A stretch of DNA of 64,000 nucleotides from an uncultured beta proteobacterium (GTDB lineage: Bacteria; Pseudomonadota; Gammaproteobacteria; Burkholderiales; Burkholderiaceae_C), in the NCBI GenBank assembly GCA_903876735.1, contig CAIRAW010000059.1, positions 18,767-82,766 of the forward strand, given 5' to 3'. The notes beneath the pieces are model-generated. The model was given only the letters and a program-made list of their open reading frames with translations, was not told where the DNA came from and searched no databases. A program made the translations under genes and the position numbers. How positions within the stretch are numbered: the stretch's first letter is position 1; the number at the start of each line of letters is the position of its first letter. Positions 57,450-64,000 of this stretch are shown here, piece by piece.

Positions 57450-58489
57450 TTCCATGGCCTGTGATAAGCGCCCAGCGTGTGTTGTTGACCTTCGGCGACC
57501 TTGTCCAGATCGGTCATCCAGACCGGCTTGGCCGAGTAGCGGTGCGGGTTTTCGCGACAGTTGTCGATGGCTTCGCGCCAGACCTTGGTCACCTGTGCCA
57601 CGTAGGCCGGGCTGCGCTGGCGGCCTTCGATCTTGATGGCGCGCACGCCCATCTTCATCAACTCCGGCAGCAAAGACAAGGTGTTGAGGCTGGTCGGTTC
57701 TTCGATGGCGTAGTAGTTCGTCTCGTCGCCGACATCGAAACGACCCTTGCACAGGGTCGGATAGCCGGCGTTTTCGCCGGTGGCGTAACGGTCGATCAGA
57801 ACACCATTGAGGCGCGACTCGCGCCCCTGCGGCGTTTCCTGCCAGCGCACGGCCTTGGGCGGCGAGCACACGCCATTGGTGTTGGGGGCTTCGCCCGTGA
57901 CGTAGCTCGACAACGCGCAGCGCCCTTCGACCATCACGCACAGGCTGCCAAAGCCGAACACCTCGATCTCGATCGGCGTTTTCACCAGCACCTGTTCGAC
58001 CTGCGTCATCGACAGCACGCGCGGCAGCACGGCACGCACGATGCCGAAGTGCTCGTGGTAAAAATTGAGGGCTTCGTAATTGGTGGCCGAACCCTGCACC
58101 GACAGGTGCAGGCGCAATTCGGGGTGGTGCTTGCAGGCATAGGCCATCATGCCGGGGTCGGCCAGGATGACGGCGTCAACGCCGCCTTGCGCCGCGCGGT
58201 CGATGGCCTGGCACCAGGCCTGTGGATTGGCGGCCTGGGGGTAGGTATTGAGGGCGACAAAAACCTTGCGCCCGCGGTCGTGCGCGTAGCGGATGCCGGT
58301 GGTGATGGCGGCTTCGTCAAAATTGAGCCCGGCAAAGTTACGTGCGTTGGTGGCGTCGCGGAAACCGAGGTAGACGCAGTCGGCTCCGTTGTCGACCGCG
58401 GCTTTGAGCGCCGGCAGACTGCCGGCCGGGCAGACCAGTTCCAGAGGCGCGGGCGCCGGCGCAGGGGAATGAACGGTAGTGGAATTCAT
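57446..58489 (-). CDS. ubiU: O2-independent ubiquinone hydroxylase subunit UbiU (U32 family)
   Basis: 347 residues. The U32 signature is clear: LELVCPAGSLPALKAAVDNGADCVYLGF, then the 4Fe-4S binding cysteines (SLCVMVEGRC, TNGVCSPP and PTLCKGRF) and IKIEGRQRSPAYV. It starts a leftward operon ubiU-ubiV-ubiT-ubiX-ubiD. A Pro/Ala-rich N-terminal tail precedes the barrel. The 243 bases upstream carry no FNR box that I could find, so its oxygen control is unresolved. Confidence 0.94.
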   Translation of the reverse strand: MNSTTVHSPAPAPAPLELVCPAGSLPALKAAVDNGADCVYLGFRDATNARNFAGLNFDEAAITTGIRYAHDRGRKVFVALNTYPQAANPQAWCQAIDRAAQGGVDAVILADPGMMAYACKHHPELRLHLSVQGSATNYEALNFYHEHFGIVRAVLPRVLSMTQVEQVLVKTPIEIEVFGFGSLCVMVEGRCALSSYVTGEAPNTNGVCSPPKAVRWQETPQGRESRLNGVLIDRYATGENAGYPTLCKGRFDVGDETNYYAIEEPTSLNTLSLLPELMKMGVRAIKIEGRQRSPAYVAQVTKVWREAIDNCRENPHRYSAKPVWMTDLDKVAEGQQHTLGAYHRPWK

Positions 58490-58732
58490 ATCGTTGATGA
58501 CGTAAGCCGCCTGGGCAGATGTGTCACTACCCGCCGCAACTGGCAGGCAAAGTGCAAGGTCACGAAGGTATCAGAGCACACGTTCAACTCCCATGACATA
58601 AGTCAACTCGACTTGAGTTATCCAGGCCGAAGCAGCCCGCTACAAACCCGGGGCTGCAGCAACTGCCTGGCGCACGAAACGATTTAAAGATGCATTGTAA
58701 ATGCCTTTATTATCGAGATTCAAGCGGTGAGA
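58490..58732. promoter_or_regulatory. Divergent ubiU / MFS intergenic region
   Basis: 243 bases. It includes an inverted repeat TCAA-CTCGAC-TTGA at about 58602-58615, not in the FNR orientation. The right end is AT-richer (TTTAAAGATGCATTGTAAATGCC at about 58682-58704), a plausible place for the promoter of the transporter. No operator can be assigned. Confidence 0.3.
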
Positions 58733-59932
58733 ATGCAAGCTGCTTTTCAATCTGTTGCGACTCACCCTATGAACCGACACCTTTGGCTGCTCACCCTGTG
58801 TCAGGGATTATTCCTGACCAACAACGTCACCTTTATCGCGATCAACGGCCTGGTCGGCCTGAGCATGGCGCCGCTGGGCTGGATGGCGACCCTGCCCGTG
58901 ATGGCCTACGTGGTCGGTGGCGCGCTCTCCACCGGACTGGTGGCCAAAACGCAGGCCCGCTTCGGCCGCAAGGCCTCTTTTCAGCTCGGCCTGCTGGTGG
59001 TCTTGTTGGCGTGTCTGCTGTGCGCCTGGGCTGCTGTGACCCGTAACTTCTGGCTGCTCTGCAGCGCCACACTGATCGCTGGCTACTACAACGCCAACGC
59101 CAACCTCTACCGCTTTGCTGCGGCCGAACTGGCCGCGCCGGCCTGGCGCGAAAAAGCGGTTTCCCTGGTGCTGGCCGGTGGTCTGATCGGCGCCGTGATC
59201 GGGCCCAATCTGGCACAGCAGACGCGCACCTTGATGAGCGTGCCCTTTGCCGGCGCCTACATCACGCTGAGCCTGGTCGCGCTGCTGGCCATGGCACTGC
59301 TGGCGTTCATTGATTTTCCGCCGCTGACGAGCCAGAAATCAGCGAGCGCGGGCCGACCGCTGGGCCAGATCATGAAGCAGCCGACCTTCATCATTGCGGC
59401 GCTCACCGGCGCCCTGGGCTACGGCATCATGAACCTGCTGATGGCTGCCACGCCGCTGGCCATGCAGCAACACAATTTCGCGTTTTCCGACGCGGCGCTG
59501 GTGCTGCAATGGCATGTGATCGGCATGTTCGCGCCCGGCTTTTTCACCGGACACCTGATCAAGCGCTTCGGCCCACTGGCCATCATGAGCCTGGGCCTGC
59601 TGCTCAATGCCCTGTGCATCGCGATCGCGCTCTCCGGCGTCGAACTGGACCAGTTTCTGACCGCCCTGTTCCTGCTCGGCGTCGGCTGGAATTTCCTGTT
59701 CACCGGCAGCACGACACTGTCGCTGCAAACCTACCGGCCCGAAGAAAAAGACAAGGTGCAGGGCGCCCTGAATTTCTTTGTTTTCGCCACCCTGGCCCTG
59801 AGCTCCTTTTCATCCGGCGTGCTGGTCACCACCAGCGGCTGGCGGCTGCTCAATTTCGGCTCCGTGCTGCCGCTGGCGCTGATCGCGTCCGCCCTGCTGT
59901 GGCTCGCGATCCGACAGCGTCGCGCAGTATGA
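58733..59932 (+). CDS. MFS transporter
   Basis: About 399 residues from the ATG at 58733 (a GTG two codons earlier and an ATG at 58769, MNRHLWLLTLCQ, are alternatives). About twelve hydrophobic helices can be traced, with the family loop RFGRKASF between helices 2 and 3. The substrate is unknown. It is divergent from ubiU and followed 60 bases later by a NitT/TauT-type ABC gene, but the two have no clear functional link. Confidence 0.85.
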   Translation: MQAAFQSVATHPMNRHLWLLTLCQGLFLTNNVTFIAINGLVGLSMAPLGWMATLPVMAYVVGGALSTGLVAKTQARFGRKASFQLGLLVVLLACLLCAWAAVTRNFWLLCSATLIAGYYNANANLYRFAAAELAAPAWREKAVSLVLAGGLIGAVIGPNLAQQTRTLMSVPFAGAYITLSLVALLAMALLAFIDFPPLTSQKSASAGRPLGQIMKQPTFIIAALTGALGYGIMNLLMAATPLAMQQHNFAFSDAALVLQWHVIGMFAPGFFTGHLIKRFGPLAIMSLGLLLNALCIAIALSGVELDQFLTALFLLGVGWNFLFTGSTTLSLQTYRPEEKDKVQGALNFFVFATLALSSFSSGVLVTTSGWRLLNFGSVLPLALIASALLWLAIRQRRAV

Positions 59933-59992
59933 TGCTGTCATAAAAGGCGGCCAGGTCCACTGCGCTTGCCCAACACCTCAGGAGACAAGACC

Positions 59993-61018
59993 ATGCAAAG
60001 AAGACATCTGCTCGCCAGCGGCCTGCTGGCTGGCGCGCTGCCGCAATGGGCGCTGGCCCAGGCACTGGAAAAACCCAAGCTGACGGTTGCCGTAGGCGGC
60101 AAGAACCTGCTCTACTACCTGCCGCTCACAGTAGCCGAGCAGTTGGGCTACTTCAAGGCCGAAGGGCTGGATGTGACCATCGTCGATTTCGCCGGCGGCT
60201 CGCGCGCCCTGCAGGCGGTGGTGGGCGGCAGCGCCGATGTCGTGTCCGGCGCGTTCGAGCACACGGTCAACATGCAGTTCAAGGGCCAGCGCATGCGCGC
60301 CTTTGTGCTGCAAGGCGCAGCGCCGCAAATCGTGCTGGGCATCAACCCGAAAACCATGGCCGACTACAAGAGCATTACCGACCTCAAGGGCAAGAAGATC
60401 GGTGTCACGGCGCCAGGCAGTTCAACCAATGTGATGCTCAACTTTGTACTGGCCAAGGCCGGGCTGAAGCCGAGTGATGTCAGCGTCATCGGCGTTGGCG
60501 CCGGCAATGGCGCCGTTGCCGCCATGCGCTCCGGACAGATCGACGCCATCAGCAATCTGGACCCGGTCATCACGCTGCTGCAACGCTCGGGCGACCTCAA
60601 GATCATTTCGGACACGCGCGTCATGGCAGAGTCGGAAAAAGTGTTCGGTGGCCCGATGCCGGCGGCCTGCCTGTACGCCATGCAGTCCTTCATCAACAGC
60701 AACCCGAAAACAACGCAGGCGCTGGCCAACGCCATCGTTCGCGCCGACAAATGGATCCGCAACGCCGGCGCCGCTGACATCATCAAAGCCGTGCCCGAGA
60801 GCTTTCTGATGGGCGACCGCGCCGTCTACATCGACGCCTTTCTGGCGGCCAAGGGTGCCCTGTCGCCCGACGGCATGATCCCGGACAAAGGCGCGCAAAC
60901 GGCCTTCAAAGCCCTGGCCAGCGTGGACCCGGAACTGGCCGCCGCCAAGCTGGACCTGGGCGCGGTTTACACCAACGACTTTGTCAAAGCAGCCAACGCC
61001 AAATACCCCAAGGGATGA
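59993..61018 (+). CDS. ABC transporter substrate-binding protein, NitT/TauT family
   Basis: 341 residues from the ATG at 59993 with CAGGAGACA before it. Twin-arginine-like start (MQRRHLLASGLLAGALPQWALA) and a cleavage near AQA indicate export. The NMT1/SsuA-type fold is seen in YYLPLTVAEQLGYFKAEGLDV and FAGGSRALQAVVGGSADV. Family members bind taurine, sulfonates, nitrate or pyrimidine precursors; the ligand is not decided. The ATPase gene overlaps its stop by four bases and a permease follows, making a complete importer. Confidence 0.9.
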   Translation: MQRRHLLASGLLAGALPQWALAQALEKPKLTVAVGGKNLLYYLPLTVAEQLGYFKAEGLDVTIVDFAGGSRALQAVVGGSADVVSGAFEHTVNMQFKGQRMRAFVLQGAAPQIVLGINPKTMADYKSITDLKGKKIGVTAPGSSTNVMLNFVLAKAGLKPSDVSVIGVGAGNGAVAAMRSGQIDAISNLDPVITLLQRSGDLKIISDTRVMAESEKVFGGPMPAACLYAMQSFINSNPKTTQALANAIVRADKWIRNAGAADIIKAVPESFLMGDRAVYIDAFLAAKGALSPDGMIPDKGAQTAFKALASVDPELAAAKLDLGAVYTNDFVKAANAKYPKG

Positions 61019-61824
61019 CAGCCGCGCTTGAACTCAAAGGGGTCGCCTGCACCTTTGTCAGCCGCAACGACCCGAACCAGCGCTACACCGCGGTGCAGGA
61101 CGTCAGTCTGACAGTGGGCGCGGGCGAGTTCGTCAGCGTGGTCGGCCCCACCGGCTGCGGCAAGAGCACCTTGCTCAATGTTGGCGCCGGCCTGCTCGAA
61201 CCCAGCACGGGGTTGGTGTCCGTCTTTGGCCAGCGGCTGCTGGGCATCAACCGCCACGCCGGCTATATGTTTCAGGCCGAAAGCCTGATGCCCTGGCGCA
61301 CGGCACTGGGCAATGTCATGGCCGGCCTCGAATTTCAGGGCCTGGCCCAGGACCAGTCCCGCGCGCGCGCCGAAGACTGGCTGCGCCGGGTTGGCCTGGG
61401 CGGCTTTGGCGATCGCTACCCGCACCAGATGTCGGGCGGCATGCGCAAGCGCGTCAGCCTGGCGCAGACCCTGGTGCTCGACCCCGACATCATCCTGATG
61501 GACGAGCCGTTTTCCGCGCTTGACATCCAGACCCGTCAGTTGATGGAAAACGAGTTACTAACCCTGTGGGCGGCCAAGAAGAAGGCCGTGCTCTTCATCA
61601 CGCACGACCTGGACGAAGCGATTGCCATGAGCGACCGGGTGGTGGTCCTGAGCGCCGGCCCGGGCAGCCACCCGATCGGTGAATTCGTCATCGACATCCC
61701 GCGCCCGCGCGATGTGGCTGAAGTGAAAATCACAGCGCGCTTCATCGAACTGCACCAGGCCATCTGGTCGGTGCTGCGCGACGAGGTGCTCAAGGGCTAT
61801 CAACAACAACTGCAGGTGCCCTGA
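61015..61824 (+). CDS. ABC transporter ATP-binding protein (NitT/TauT type)
   Basis: 269 residues. Walker [10 protein letters not shown] at 44-52, signature [12 protein letters not shown], Walker B IILMDEP at about 159-165 and the switch His in FITHDLDEA are all intact. It powers the importer encoded with the flanking binding protein and permease. The start overlaps the binding-protein gene by four bases, so coupling is likely. Confidence 0.94.
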   Translation: MTAALELKGVACTFVSRNDPNQRYTAVQDVSLTVGAGEFVSVVGPTGCGKSTLLNVGAGLLEPSTGLVSVFGQRLLGINRHAGYMFQAESLMPWRTALGNVMAGLEFQGLAQDQSRARAEDWLRRVGLGGFGDRYPHQMSGGMRKRVSLAQTLVLDPDIILMDEPFSALDIQTRQLMENELLTLWAAKKKAVLFITHDLDEAIAMSDRVVVLSAGPGSHPIGEFVIDIPRPRDVAEVKITARFIELHQAIWSVLRDEVLKGYQQQLQVP

Positions 61825-61840
61825 GCACGTTGCGACTGCC

Positions 61841-62668
61841 ATGTGGAAATTGATCAAACCGCGCGCCCAAACCCTGTGGCTCTGGCAACTCGGCTTGCTG
61901 GCGCTGTTGTTCGCTTTCTGGCATGTGATGACGGTACCGGGCCTGATCCCGCCCATGCTGTTTGCCGACGAGCGCCAGGCCGCCTTCTTTTTTGGCGAGC
62001 CCCTCAAGATCTTTGTTCGCGTCTGGGCCTGGTTTGTGCGCGATGCCGACATCTACCAGCACCTGGGCGTGACCCTGACCGAAACCCTGCTGGCCTTTGC
62101 CATCGGCTCCGCCATGGGACTCGCGGGTGGCCTCTGGCTGGCGCTCGCACCGCTGGCCTCGGCCCTGCTCGAGCCCTACATCAAGGCTTTCAACGCCATG
62201 CCACGCATCATTCTGGCGCCGATCTTCGCCGTCTGGTTCGGCCTGGGCATGGGCTCCAAAGTCGCTTTGGGTGTGACACTGGTCTTCTTCATCGTCTTTT
62301 TCAATGTCTACCAGGGCGTCAAGGAGGTCAGTCCGGTGGTGCTGGCCAATGCCCGCATGCTCGGCGCCAGCCAGCGCCAGTTGCTGCGCCAGGTCTACCT
62401 GCCCAGCGCCACGAGCTGGGTTTTCAGTTCGTTGCACACCTCGGTCGGTCTGGCGTTCGTCGGCGCCGTGGTCGGCGAATACCTGGGCTCCAGCCAAGGC
62501 GTGGGCTACCTGATCCTGCAGGCCGAGGGCAGTTTTGACATCAACACGGTGATGGCCGGCATCCTGGTGCTGACCGCCTTTGCACTGGTACTCGACGAGC
62601 TGGTCGGGCAAATAGAAAAGCGGCTGATGAAATGGCAGCCGCGATCCGGGGAAACCGAGAAGCTTTAG
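61841..62668 (+). CDS. ABC transporter permease (NitT/TauT type)
   Basis: 275 residues with about six membrane helices and the EAA-type loop NARMLGASQRQLLRQVYLPSA that docks on the ATPase. It begins 16 bases after the ATPase stop. The 3' end overlaps the converging hydrolase gene by four bases. Substrate as for the binding protein, probably a sulfonate, taurine-like or related anion. Confidence 0.93.
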   Translation: MWKLIKPRAQTLWLWQLGLLALLFAFWHVMTVPGLIPPMLFADERQAAFFFGEPLKIFVRVWAWFVRDADIYQHLGVTLTETLLAFAIGSAMGLAGGLWLALAPLASALLEPYIKAFNAMPRIILAPIFAVWFGLGMGSKVALGVTLVFFIVFFNVYQGVKEVSPVVLANARMLGASQRQLLRQVYLPSATSWVFSSLHTSVGLAFVGAVVGEYLGSSQGVGYLILQAEGSFDINTVMAGILVLTAFALVLDELVGQIEKRLMKWQPRSGETEKL

Positions 62669-63522
62669 CTGACGGAAGGGAAACGCGCGTCCAGCCAGGT
62701 CTTGAGCTCGGCAAAAACCGGCTCGGCGTCGAGCTCATTGAAAATCTCGTGGTACAGGGTCTCGAAGCAATGCGCGCTGACCACCTGTTTCGGCGCTGCT
62801 GCGGCAAAAGCCTGGCTGCCCGCCGGATTCACCAGCTTGTCCGCGCCGGCATAAAGCAGCAAGGTCGGAACCTGCCATTTCGAGGCCAAGGCCACGGTGG
62901 TCGGACCAGCGTCAGCGATAAAGCGCGCCAGCCGGGCCGAGATCCGGTCATGCACGTTTCCGTCGGCAAGATAGGCGGCAACCACGCCGGGATCGTGCGA
63001 AAGAAAGCTTGGGTCGAGTCCGTTGCCTATACGCAGATTGGGCGCAATTTTCGGCAGTACCGCCACCAGTATTTTTTGCAGCGCTGTCAACCCGGGGTCG
63101 AGCGCAGGTGACGAAAGGATCAGCGCGTCGACCGGTCGCAGCGCCAGCGACACAAAACGCGCTGCCACCAGTCCGCCCAGGCTGTGTCCGAACAGAATCA
63201 GCGGCGTCTTGCGCGGCATGCGGACACGGGTGCTTTCCACAATGTCAGCCAGATCGTCAAGCAGCCGGGTATCGGTCGGCAGACCACCACGCGCGCCACC
63301 CGACTCGCCGTGGCCGTGCTGGTCATAACCGCGTACGGCAAAGCCCCAGTCATTGAGCCGGCGTGCGACATGGTCATAACGCCCCGCATGCTCACCCAGG
63401 CCGTGCACCAGCAGGACAACGCCGCGCAAGGCCAGGCGGTCGTCCAGCGGCCAGTCCTGGATGGCAAGGTTGTCGCCATCACCGGCGACAAACGTCATAA
63501 GGGTGCTCTCTGGATGCGTCAT
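62665..63522 (-). CDS. Alpha/beta hydrolase, monoacylglycerol lipase-like
   Basis: 285 residues from the ATG at 63522 (an ATG at 63498 is an alternative). The nucleophile elbow GHSLGG, the oxyanion-hole HGLGEHAGRY, and YDQHGHGESGG mark the lysophospholipase/monoacylglycerol lipase family. The catalytic Asp and His lie in the C-terminal third (LLLYAGADKLVNP, CFETLYHEIFNE). It probably cleaves membrane-derived monoacyl lipids, though the substrate is not proven. No signal peptide. Converges on the ABC permease gene. Confidence 0.88.
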   Translation of the reverse strand: MTHPESTLMTFVAGDGDNLAIQDWPLDDRLALRGVVLLVHGLGEHAGRYDHVARRLNDWGFAVRGYDQHGHGESGGARGGLPTDTRLLDDLADIVESTRVRMPRKTPLILFGHSLGGLVAARFVSLALRPVDALILSSPALDPGLTALQKILVAVLPKIAPNLRIGNGLDPSFLSHDPGVVAAYLADGNVHDRISARLARFIADAGPTTVALASKWQVPTLLLYAGADKLVNPAGSQAFAAAAPKQVVSAHCFETLYHEIFNELDAEPVFAELKTWLDARFPSVS

Positions 63523-63595
63523 GTGGGTGGCTCCATCGTGGCGGCTATCATGCCACGTTCATCCCCCGATTGCCATTTTGCACAGGAACCAACCC

Positions 63596-64000
63596 ATGAC
63601 CTTGTTGACGACTCCGACCAGCATGCCCCCTGTGATCCGTCGCCGCAGCTGCCTGGCGCTGGCGGTAGCCTGGAGCCTGAGCGCACAACTGGCGCACGCC
63701 CAGGGCCGCCAGACACTGCGCATCTCGACTCCGGCTGTGCCCGAGGACTGGCACGCCCGTATGTGGACCGTCATGAAGGACCAGCTGGAGCAAACGGCAC
63801 CGGGCCAGTTTGATGTGCAGATCAACCTGAATGCCTCGCTCTTCAAGCAGGGAGCAGAACCGGTCGCCATGGCACGCGGCAATCTGGAGCTGACGACGCT
63901 GTCGGCCTTTGACATCGCCAAGCTGGTGCCCGAGTTCTCCATCTTCACCGCCGGCTACGTCATCCGCGACCCGGCGCACCTGATGCAGGTGTTCAACGGC
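63596..64000 (+). CDS. TRAP transporter solute-binding protein, DctP family (3' end outside window)
   Basis: Open from the ATG at 63596 to the window edge, 135 codons. ACAGGAACC is the ribosome binding site. The leader (RRRSCLALAVAWSLSAQLAHA) ends with an AHAQ cleavage site. The mature start TLRISTPAVPEDWHARMWTVMKDQLEQTAPGQF and DPAHLMQVFNG match DctP-type periplasmic receptors for TRAP carriers, usually of C4-dicarboxylates or related acids. The membrane subunits would be expected just beyond the window. Confidence 0.88.
   Translation, partial: MTLLTTPTSMPPVIRRRSCLALAVAWSLSAQLAHAQGRQTLRISTPAVPEDWHARMWTVMKDQLEQTAPGQFDVQINLNASLFKQGAEPVAMARGNLELTTLSAFDIAKLVPEFSIFTAGYVIRDPAHLMQVFNG

Noticed and set aside
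58490..58732. FNR box for the ubiU operon
   Set aside because: Only an inverted TCAA/TTGA repeat in the wrong orientation was found; no TTGAT-N4-ATCAA match.

Overview
The window is about 64 kb of GC-rich, densely coded chromosomal DNA from a betaproteobacterium. The gene content (lptD-surA-rsmA block, ubiUVT with ubiX/ubiD, gcdH with a CaiB-type transferase and LysR regulator, NitT/TauT ABC and TRAP solute-binding proteins) fits Burkholderiales, probably a Comamonadaceae/Rhodoferax-like facultative anaerobe. That placement is inference from protein style and gene order; there is no rRNA in the window to anchor it. I see no tRNA, rRNA, CRISPR array, insertion sequence, integrase or phage gene. 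No gene-free stretch exceeds 300 bases once starts are corrected.

Layout. Bases 2-7075: a signalling array of three sensor kinases (the first cut by the window edge) ending in a hybrid kinase with two receivers and an Hpt domain, then a receiver-HD-GYP protein, i.e. a likely phosphorelay into c-di-GMP breakdown. 7178-9633: a two-gene AmmeMemoRadiSam unit (Memo-AMMECR1 fusion plus radical SAM enzyme), a widespread system of poorly understood function. 9647-17406: a stress/low-oxygen-looking module with a phosphoribosyltransferase reading left and, to the right, BON, CBS, an acetyl-CoA synthetase-like ligase, E1 alpha, E1 beta and E2 of a 2-oxo acid dehydrogenase (no E3), a lone acyl carrier protein and an unknown CxxC membrane protein; an FNR-like box with a well placed -10 lies in the divergent promoter. 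17445-25359: a lipoprotein, a LysR gene divergent from an omega-amino acid:pyruvate transaminase plus methylmalonate/malonate-semialdehyde dehydrogenase pair, a second LysR gene, two tiny proteins, alanine dehydrogenase and a flavin reductase.

25385-34509: an e(P4)-type phosphatase, an EamA exporter, a glutaryl-CoA module (CaiB-type transferase, gcdH, divergent LysR), malic enzyme, and a secreted RNase Sa-like nuclease with its barstar-type inhibitor. 34785-41335: the envelope block lptD-surA-rsmA reading left and an AmgK-like sugar kinase with rsmE reading right.

41430-47755 is the most unusual locus: an SPFH/SHOCT protein, a DUF4178 zinc-ribbon membrane protein, a DUF350 protein, a multi-span membrane spermidine-synthase-like enzyme and a Tat-exported FAD lipoprotein run rightwards and converge, with a 26-bp antisense overlap, on an AdoMet decarboxylase (speD). 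That speD gene is the last gene of a leftward unit that begins with a PhnD-like binding protein and a large sensor kinase. Together they look like a membrane polyamine system with its own sensor.

51384-62668: an acyl-CoA dehydrogenase, a GGDEF cyclase with an intact I-site, the ubiquinone genes ubiD, ubiX, ubiT, ubiV and ubiU (UbiUVT provide O2-independent hydroxylation), an MFS transporter and a NitT/TauT-type ABC transporter. The window ends with a monoacylglycerol-lipase-like hydrolase and the start of a TRAP binding-protein gene.
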